Source: SOJZ01 sp964556565
GTDB lineage: Archaea > Thermoproteota > Bathyarchaeia > Bathyarchaeales > Bathyarchaeaceae
Length of the DNA stretch: 17,936 nucleotides
Direction: 5' to 3'
Assembly (NCBI GenBank): GCA_964556565.1
Contig: CAZKWF010000032.1
Coordinates: 1-17,936, forward strand
Shown here: piece after piece, positions 13,558 through 17,936 of the stretch
Numbering within the stretch: position 1 is the first letter of the stretch
Layout: every line of letters begins with the position of its first letter
Translations under genes and position numbers: made by a program
Notes under the pieces: model-generated
Databases searched by the model: none
The model's input: only the letters and a program-made list of their open reading frames with translations
What the model was told of the DNA's origin: nothing

Positions 13558-13564
13558 TATAAAT
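13558..13564 (+). promoter_or_regulatory. TATA box for the SRPBCC gene
   Basis: TATAAAT in the context CCTATAAATC, 39-45 bases before the ATG at 13603, giving a leader of about 16 bases. It lies in the divergent region shared with the 45-residue zinc-ribbon gene. Confidence 0.5.
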
Positions 13565-13602
13565 CAGCCTACAACTCTTTTGGTCGCTAAGGATGTGTGA
13601 AC

Positions 13603-14064
13603 ATGGATGAAATCATTTGTCATTCAATTAGTCTTGGATGTAGTCCACATAGAGCATTTGAGTTGTTCACTGTAAACAAACATCTTGAGAAATGGCTGGC
13701 AAAAGTGGCTGACGTGGAATCGAGGATTGGTGGAAAATATGAACTGTTTTGGAACCCAGAAGACAGGGTGAATGACAGCACAATTGGCTGCAAGATATTG
13801 GCCATGACCTCGAGCAAGTTCCTGTGTTTTGAGTGGAAAGGACCGAAACAGTTTAAACATTTCATGAACAAGGTCAGGCCTTTGACTAACGTGGTGGTTT
13901 TCTTCATTCCTAACCAAGAGGGAACTGACGTTCACTTATTGCATACTGGGTGGCGAGACTCAGTTGAATGGAAAGAAGCAAGACAATGGTTTGACAAAGC
14001 ATGGACGATGGCTTTATCAGAACTTCAGAATTATGTTAAAGACACCGAGAGCGAAAAACACTGA
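13603..14064 (+). CDS. SRPBCC/START-like (AHSA1-type) ligand-binding domain protein
   Basis: A 153-residue protein with the pattern of the SRPBCC superfamily: a first strand, then CSPHRAFELFTVNKHLEKWLAKVADVE, a glycine turn (RIGGKYELFW), a central strand set (KFLCFEWKGP, NVVVFFIPN, TDVHLLHTGW), and the long C-terminal helix (RQWFDKAWTMALSELQNYVK). The AHSA1 (Aha1 C-terminal) branch fits best. Such proteins bind hydrophobic ligands or act as chaperone cofactors, but the target cannot be read from the sequence. The ATG at 13603 is preferred to a GTG two codons earlier, given the TATA box at 13558 and a GGAT before it. It ends 32 bases before an ATGCATGCAT element. Confidence 0.85.
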   Translation: MDEIICHSISLGCSPHRAFELFTVNKHLEKWLAKVADVESRIGGKYELFWNPEDRVNDSTIGCKILAMTSSKFLCFEWKGPKQFKHFMNKVRPLTNVVVFFIPNQEGTDVHLLHTGWRDSVEWKEARQWFDKAWTMALSELQNYVKDTESEKH

Positions 14065-14096
14065 ACAACAACACATGGAGAGAGCAATGCACACGT

Positions 14097-14107
14097 ATGC
14101 ATGCATT
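14097..14107. repeat. ATGCATGCATT element, copy 2
   Basis: Identical to the copies at 12220 and 17759. It lies between the SRPBCC gene and the convergent metal ATPase gene. Confidence 0.5.
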
Positions 14108-14164
14108 TTGTAGGTTTCACGAGGAGTTAATGTTGAAGTTAATGGAAGAACCTGCAAAATAGAG

Positions 14165-16147
14165 TCATGCATTTCTCATTTGGTTCGGATGTTTGTGTGA
14201 TTGTGGTGCTTTGGATTTTATTAATGATATACGCATTGCGTTGAGTATTACAGCTAACGATAATCCCATGTCTCCTATAGCGACGGCAAGCCATAGGGTT
14301 ATGAGTCCTGGGAAGGCTAGGATGGCGAAGCTTCCCTTGATTAAGAGGGAGGCTATAACATTCTGTTTCACTATCTTCATGGTTTTCTTGCTCAACTTGA
14401 TCAGATAGGGTAGCTTGGTGAGGTCATCTTGCATTAAGGCTATGTCAGCGGTTTCTAAGGAGACGTCGCTACCTATGGCCCCCATGGCTATACCCACATT
14501 TGCCCTAGCTAAAGCTGGAGCGTCATTTACCCCGTCCCCAACCATGGCAACATGTCCATAATCCTCTGCAAGGTGTTCCCCGATCATTTTTACCTTGTCA
14601 TCAGGCAATAATTCTGCATGATACTCGTCAATACCTATCTTTTTTGCTATCGCTCTTGCAGTCCTCTCATTATCTCCTGTGATCATCTCTGTTCTTATGC
14701 CACTTCTCTTAAGTTCATTGATGCTCTTGATCGTGGTATCTCTAATTTTGTCCATTACAGCTATCATGCCGATCGCTTCTTTTTCATTTCCAACCAATAC
14801 TACAGTTTTTCCTTCATTCTCAAGCTTCCAAATCTTTTCTTCTGGAAAGTCAATGGACAATTCCTTGAACATCTTTCCAGAACCTACATAGTATACTTCG
14901 CCATTGATCTCACACTTTGCGCCTTTGCCAGTTATGGCTCTAAAATCATCAATATTCTTTAACTCGGTTTCCTCTTCTTGAGCTGTCTTAACTATCGCCT
15001 TAGCAATGGGATGTTCAGACATGCCCTCAACGCAAGTCGCTTTGAACAGAACCTCTTCCTTGGAGTGCCCAAAGCCTACAACATCGGTTACTTCTAGCTT
15101 GCCCTTTGTTAATGTTCCTGTTTTGTCAAAAGCGAAAACCTTTATTTTGCTGATCTCTTCGACATAAGCACTACCCTTGATAAGAACGCCATTTTTCGCT
15201 GCACTCGTTATCCCAGAAACCATAGCCACGGGCGTTGAGATGGCTAGAGCACAGGGGCAAGACACTACCAGCAGAACCAATGCCTTGTAAAGCCACTCGT
15301 TGAAGGGCAAGCCAAATGCAAGAGCGGGAACCGTTGCCACACCTATTGCCAAAAGTATGACGGAAGGTGTATAGTATTTGGAAAACTTATCTATGAACTT
15401 TTCCGTCGGTGACTTTATCTTCTGAGCTTCCTCAACGAGTTTGACAATCCTAGAAAGCATGGTTTCATCTGATCGCTTCGTCACTTTGATTTCAAGAAAA
15501 CCTTCATTGTTGATGGTTCCTGCGTAGACCTCGTCTCCGACCTGTTTTGTTACTGGTACAGATTCACCAGTAATAGGGGCTTGGTTAACACTAGAAACGC
15601 CTCTCAAGATTTTGCCATCCATTGGTATTTTTTCTCCATGTCTGACAACGATTATTTCATTCATGTTGACATCATGCACATGAACCTCCCTTTCTTCCCC
15701 ATCTCTCTTCACAGTGGCAACCTCAGGGGCAAACTTCATTAAAGACACAATTGATCTTCTCGCTCTTTCACCAGTGTGACCTTCAAGAAATTCGGCTACG
15801 TAAAAGAGGAAAATTACCGTTGCTCCTTCTTCTCCATGACCAATGAAAAAACTGCCCACGGCAGCTATCATTATGAGGAAATCTATGCTCAATTTTTTTC
15901 GAAATATCAGGGAAGAGAGTCCTTCTCTCGCTATGCTGTATCCAGAGATCGCAGCAGTTGCTAGAAAAAGAATCTCTGCAAGCAGCTCAAATTCTAGGAT
16001 GAACTCGAAGACAAGTCCTACCGAAAGCAGTATCGTTGACAACACTATGACACTGATTCTGCTATCTTTCCATACAGGGGATTCTATTGAAATCTCTGCA
16101 TCGCATATGACGCACCCTTTTCCACTCTCTTCATGGCGTTCATGCAT
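14165..16147 (-). CDS. P1B-type heavy-metal-transporting ATPase (Zn/Cd/Co-type exporter)
   Basis: A 660-residue P-type ATPase that pumps a soft or transition metal out of the cytoplasm. Motifs in order: TGES at 193-196, the transmembrane metal site CPC at 297-299, phosphorylation site DKTGT at 341-345, SEHP at 377-380, TGD at 490-492 and GDGVND at 537-542. Lys 604 and the GDMG Asp 626 in the last helices match the P1B-2 (ZntA/CadA, Zn/Cd/Pb) subtype. It lacks the usual N-terminal GMTCxxC metal-binding domain; only CVIC at 12-15 remains, with His in the head and tail (HERHEE; SHKHP). The ATG at 16147 has GAGG eight bases upstream. A divergent NikR-like regulator suggests nickel or cobalt control, so the substrate could differ from zinc. 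Confidence 0.94.
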   Translation of the reverse strand: MHERHEESGKGCVICDAEISIESPVWKDSRISVIVLSTILLSVGLVFEFILEFELLAEILFLATAAISGYSIAREGLSSLIFRKKLSIDFLIMIAAVGSFFIGHGEEGATVIFLFYVAEFLEGHTGERARRSIVSLMKFAPEVATVKRDGEEREVHVHDVNMNEIIVVRHGEKIPMDGKILRGVSSVNQAPITGESVPVTKQVGDEVYAGTINNEGFLEIKVTKRSDETMLSRIVKLVEEAQKIKSPTEKFIDKFSKYYTPSVILLAIGVATVPALAFGLPFNEWLYKALVLLVVSCPCALAISTPVAMVSGITSAAKNGVLIKGSAYVEEISKIKVFAFDKTGTLTKGKLEVTDVVGFGHSKEEVLFKATCVEGMSEHPIAKAIVKTAQEEETELKNIDDFRAITGKGAKCEINGEVYYVGSGKMFKELSIDFPEEKIWKLENEGKTVVLVGNEKEAIGMIAVMDKIRDTTIKSINELKRSGIRTEMITGDNERTARAIAKKIGIDEYHAELLPDDKVKMIGEHLAEDYGHVAMVGDGVNDAPALARANVGIAMGAIGSDVSLETADIALMQDDLTKLPYLIKLSKKTMKIVKQNVIASLLIKGSFAILAFPGLITLWLAVAIGDMGLSLAVILNAMRISLIKSKAPQSHKHPNQMRNA

Positions 16148-16240
16148 AGTCAGATCCTCAATATGTCGTGCTGAGTCTCATCCTCTACAAAATCTCGTAA
16201 ACTAGCTCTTATTAAGATAGTGCTAAGAAGAGGGTGTCTT

Positions 16241-16257
16241 TTAATAAGAATTATTAA
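16241..16257. promoter_or_regulatory. Palindrome between metal ATPase and NikR genes, candidate operator
   Basis: TTAATAA-GAA-TTATTAA is a perfect 7-base inverted repeat, 31 bases before the nikR TTG. A third half-site (TTATTAAG, 16209-16216) lies 25 bases to the left, where it may serve as TATA-like element for the ATPase. NikR proteins bind spaced inverted repeats, so these are candidates, but the AT-rich content lowers the significance. Confidence 0.4.
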
Positions 16258-16288
16258 CTACTTCGCCAATGTTTATTATGGTGATTAT

Positions 16289-16702
16289 TTGCCCATTGTT
16301 AGTATTTCTCTAACCAGTGATTTATTGAAGAAAATAGATGTATTTATGCGGGAAAGGAGTTACTCTAGTCGATCAGAAGCAATTAGAGATGCTATTAGGG
16401 ACCTGTTATCCGAGTTTGAACTGAGTCGATTTGAGACGGGAAAGGTAACTGCAACTATAACGGTCATATCAGGGCATGAGAGACATGATGTGGATGAACG
16501 GTTAATGCGACTTAGACACGAGCATGATGAGATAGTTTCTAGCAACATGCATATTCATTTAGGGAAGACGTATTGTTTAGAAGTTTTTATCACAGAGGGA
16601 GAAGCTGAAAGGGTACTAGCCTTCATAAGCAGAATACGGGCAATGAGGGGAATTCAACAGGTTAAGTACACAATAGTACCTTTAGTTGCTGAAAAGTCAT
16701 AG
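16289..16702 (+). CDS. nikR: NikR-family nickel-responsive ribbon-helix-helix regulator
   Basis: A 137-residue regulator. Residues 1-45 are a ribbon-helix-helix DNA-binding domain (VSISLTSDLLKKIDVFMRE and SSRSEAIRDAIRDLL), the rest an ACT-like ligand domain. The four nickel ligands of E. coli NikR (His 76, 87, 89 and Cys 95) have exact counterparts one residue on: His 77, His 88, His 90 and Cys 96. It should bind nickel with high affinity and then DNA. A TTG at 16289 with GGTGA four bases upstream gives the usual NikR start MPIVSISL; the frame is open to 16220 but the extension is not NikR-like. It is divergent from a heavy-metal ATPase, which it may control. No nickel-uptake operon is in the window. 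Confidence 0.93.
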   Translation: MPIVSISLTSDLLKKIDVFMRERSYSSRSEAIRDAIRDLLSEFELSRFETGKVTATITVISGHERHDVDERLMRLRHEHDEIVSSNMHIHLGKTYCLEVFITEGEAERVLAFISRIRAMRGIQQVKYTIVPLVAEKS

Positions 16703-16893
16703 AGAACCAAAAGAACTTGTTAGAATTCAGTCAAAAGAGCAACTATGGAGACACCACACTTTTCTGGGCGTTTTTTAGGGTGTTCCTATTAATTCTGATC
16801 TATTTTGACAAGTGTTTTGTGCTTCTATTCCCTTTGTGGTCATCTTCACGTATTTTGTTCTCTTATCTTTGCGTGCATGAAGGTAATCTAAGA

Positions 16894-17049
16894 TTATCTA
16901 ATAGGAAATTCATGGTCGCACTTAGGGCATTTCACATTGCTACAGGACACAAGTGAGGGGCATCCTCTACACGCAAATGCTCTAGCATAGCTCACGTCAA
17001 ACCTAAACCCGCATTTCGGGCACACTAAGATTCTCTTCTTCTGAGCCAT
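16894..17049 (-). CDS. Zinc-ribbon microprotein (51 residues) beside MoaD
   Basis: A 51-residue protein, MAQKKRILVCPKCGFRFDV, then YARAFACRGCPSLVSCS, then VKCPKCDHEFPIR. Seven cysteines form three knuckles: CPKC, CRGC plus C, and CPKC, so two zinc sites are likely. The final CPKCDHEFP is typical of rubredoxin-like or transcription-type ribbons. The ATG at 17049 is chosen; an in-frame ATG at 17064 would add five residues, and neither has a strong ribosome site. It is divergent from the flavodoxin remnant and MoaD. A plus-strand frame overlapping it (16717-16956) has no protein-like features. Function unknown; the place next to MoaD suggests a link to sulfur transfer or molybdo/tungsto-enzymes, as inference. 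Confidence 0.75.
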   Translation of the reverse strand: MAQKKRILVCPKCGFRFDVSYARAFACRGCPSLVSCSNVKCPKCDHEFPIR

Positions 17050-17251
17050 CTTCACATCTCTCATAAGGTTTTGTTGATTTCGTCTGCCATGATGTGTTTT
17101 TGAACTCTAGCTTTCATCCTTCTTATACGTAGAACTTCGCTTACTCTCTTTTTAATCTCTCTACTAATTTGTAAGGCAAAGGGTAGTGGACAGAATGGCA
17201 TGGTTAAGTGAAACAGTATGCATGTGCAATTATTGTTTGGTGCCGTCTTCC

Positions 17252-17368
17252 ATGTTTAAGGTGTTAATAGCCTATGATTCAAGGATGGAAAACACTAAAT
17301 TAATGGCGAAGGCTATCAGTAAAGGTGAGAGAGAAGCGGATTTAGATGTGGAAGTTAAAAGGGAATGA
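17252..17368 (+). pseudogene. Flavodoxin N-terminal remnant
   Basis: The 38 residues MFKVLIAYDSRMENTKLMAKAISKGEREADLDVEVKRE match the first beta-strand, phosphate loop and helix of a flavodoxin (normally YDSRTGNTxxMAxAI), but a TGA follows and the rest, about 110 residues, is missing. The loop is also degenerate: Met-Glu replaces Thr-Gly. Beyond the stop the same frame continues CKVKASDS, which still resembles flavodoxin, and then reaches the MoaD start. It is therefore best read as a decayed or deleted gene whose end was replaced by moaD. A start at 17186 would add 22 unrelated residues. Confidence 0.6.
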
Positions 17369-17392
17369 TGCAAGGTCAAGGCGAGTGATTCT

Positions 17393-17743
17393 GTGTTGAA
17401 GGTGAAGGTAAGATTGTTCGCAAGCTTGCGAGAGTTATTAGGTAACATAAGGGAGGAGGAGTACGAAGTCAAGGATGGAACTACGTTAATGGATTTACTC
17501 CTTCAGCATATACCTAGAAGGCATAGCAATGTTTCCAAAAGCTGGAAAGAGTGGATTTTCAAGACTGAGAGAAATGAAGTCAAGTTCGATAAGGATGGGG
17601 TACCTGTTCTCAGCTATTATCTAATTCTGATAAACGGAAGATCGTACAGTTCGATTTCTGAAGATGGAAGACACCCCGGTCTTAGGTACAAACTGAAGGA
17701 CGAAGATGACATCGCAATACTTCCGCCAGTTGGTGGGGGATAG
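17393..17743 (+). CDS. moaD: MoaD-type ubiquitin-like sulfur carrier (molybdopterin synthase small subunit)
   Basis: A 116-residue beta-grasp protein that, once adenylated and thiocarboxylated at its C-terminal glycine, donates sulfur to MoaE for molybdopterin synthesis. It starts VKVRLFASLRELLG, has the mid segment LILINGRSY and ends DDIAILPPVGGG with the required Gly-Gly at the C-terminus. An insertion of about 25 residues (about 41-66, RRHSNVSKSW to NEVKFDKDG) makes it longer than bacterial MoaD (about 80 residues), as in many archaeal forms. The TTG at 17393 is preceded by GTG at 17390, also a possible start. It is in the same frame as the flavodoxin remnant upstream. The enzyme that would activate it, an E1 like MoeB, is present here only as a truncated gene. 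Confidence 0.92.
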   Translation: MLKVKVRLFASLRELLGNIREEEYEVKDGTTLMDLLLQHIPRRHSNVSKSWKEWIFKTERNEVKFDKDGVPVLSYYLILINGRSYSSISEDGRHPGLRYKLKDEDDIAILPPVGGG

Positions 17744-17758
17744 CCGTGAGAAATAAGA

Positions 17759-17769
17759 ATGCATGCATT
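17759..17769. repeat. ATGCATGCATT element, copy 3
   Basis: Identical to the copies at 12220 and 14097. It lies 15 bases after the moaD stop. Confidence 0.5.
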
Positions 17770-17888
17770 GGAACGTATAAGGTGCAAAAACATCTTCGCC
17801 GTCGCATTCGCCAATAGTTTTCTCCGAAATTTGAACGATTCGCGCATCCAATCACTTTGTTTTCGTCGTTTCTTGGTTTCGTTTCCAA

Positions 17889-17936
17889 CTATGCGAGTAG
17901 CTCTTCTAGGATTTCTTCTGCTTCTTTTCTTCCCTT
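17889..17936 (-). CDS. C-terminal end of an unknown gene entering from the right edge
   Basis: The minus strand is open from the right edge to a TAG at 17889 and reads KGRKEAEEILEELLA, an acidic amphipathic helix of the kind that often ends proteins. Only 15 residues are seen, so neither reality nor function can be settled. The bases between it and moaD hold no gene. Confidence 0.35.
   Translation of the reverse strand, partial: KGRKEAEEILEELLA

Noticed and set aside
14131..14163. Ten-codon frame MLKLMEEPAK with GAGGAG upstream
   Set aside because: Too short to judge; a good ribosome-like site alone is not enough.
16717..16956. 79-residue plus-strand open frame starting MLEFSQKSNYGD
   Set aside because: It overlaps the well-supported minus-strand zinc-ribbon gene, lacks a ribosome site and has an aromatic-rich, non-protein-like composition.

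Overview
The window looks like one scaffold of a metagenome-assembled archaeal genome. Reasons: short leaders after TATA-like boxes (for example TTTATAAA, TATAAATA), many TTG/GTG starts with GGAGG or GGTGA ribosome sites, frequent small zinc-ribbon proteins, an archaeal-style NikR, Mrp/NBP35 and MoaD/MoaE, and moderate GC. A Bathyarchaeia-like Thermoproteota member is my best guess, but that is inference. No rRNA, tRNA, transposase or CRISPR array was seen. A 100-N scaffold gap at 9166-9265 is flanked by an exact 55-base duplicate, which marks an assembly join.

Layout. 1-1282: the end of one oligopeptide/dipeptide ABC ATPase and a complete second one, translationally coupled. 1372-3576: a small membrane protein, a third, orphan ABC ATPase on the other strand, another small membrane protein and a six-cysteine microprotein. 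3750-5492: a coiled-coil protein of unknown function, a 49-residue membrane microprotein, and a surface protein with a cytoplasmic zinc ribbon. 5643-6551: quinolinate synthase NadA. 6744-8019: a metal-responsive operon (two palindromic operators, a DtxR/MntR-type repressor, a ZIP metal importer). 8038-9864: radical-SAM NrdG2, a CoA-binding protein interrupted by the gap, and a thioredoxin. 10135-11837: Fe-S carrier ATPase Mrp, a NifU C-terminal domain protein and a 32-residue SEC-C microprotein. 11954-12730: a truncated ThiF/MoeB-type E1 enzyme followed by MoaE. 12868-14064: a DUF3795-like cysteine-rich protein coupled to a 45-residue zinc ribbon, and an SRPBCC protein. 14165-16702: a P1B-type heavy-metal ATPase divergent from a NikR regulator. 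16894-17743: a 51-residue zinc ribbon, a flavodoxin remnant and MoaD. The window ends inside another minus-strand gene.

The common thread is metals and sulfur: metal import (ZIP) and export (P1B ATPase) each beside its own metal sensor, Fe-S assembly and carriage (NifU domain, Mrp), Fe-S enzymes (NadA, NrdG2, probably the ABC ATPase C-termini), thiol chemistry (thioredoxin), molybdopterin synthase split over two loci (MoaE and MoaD), and at least four cysteine-rich microproteins of 32-62 residues. Two genes at the molybdopterin loci (the E1 enzyme and the flavodoxin) are truncated, and a palindromic ATGCATGCATT element recurs three times at gene ends in this half.
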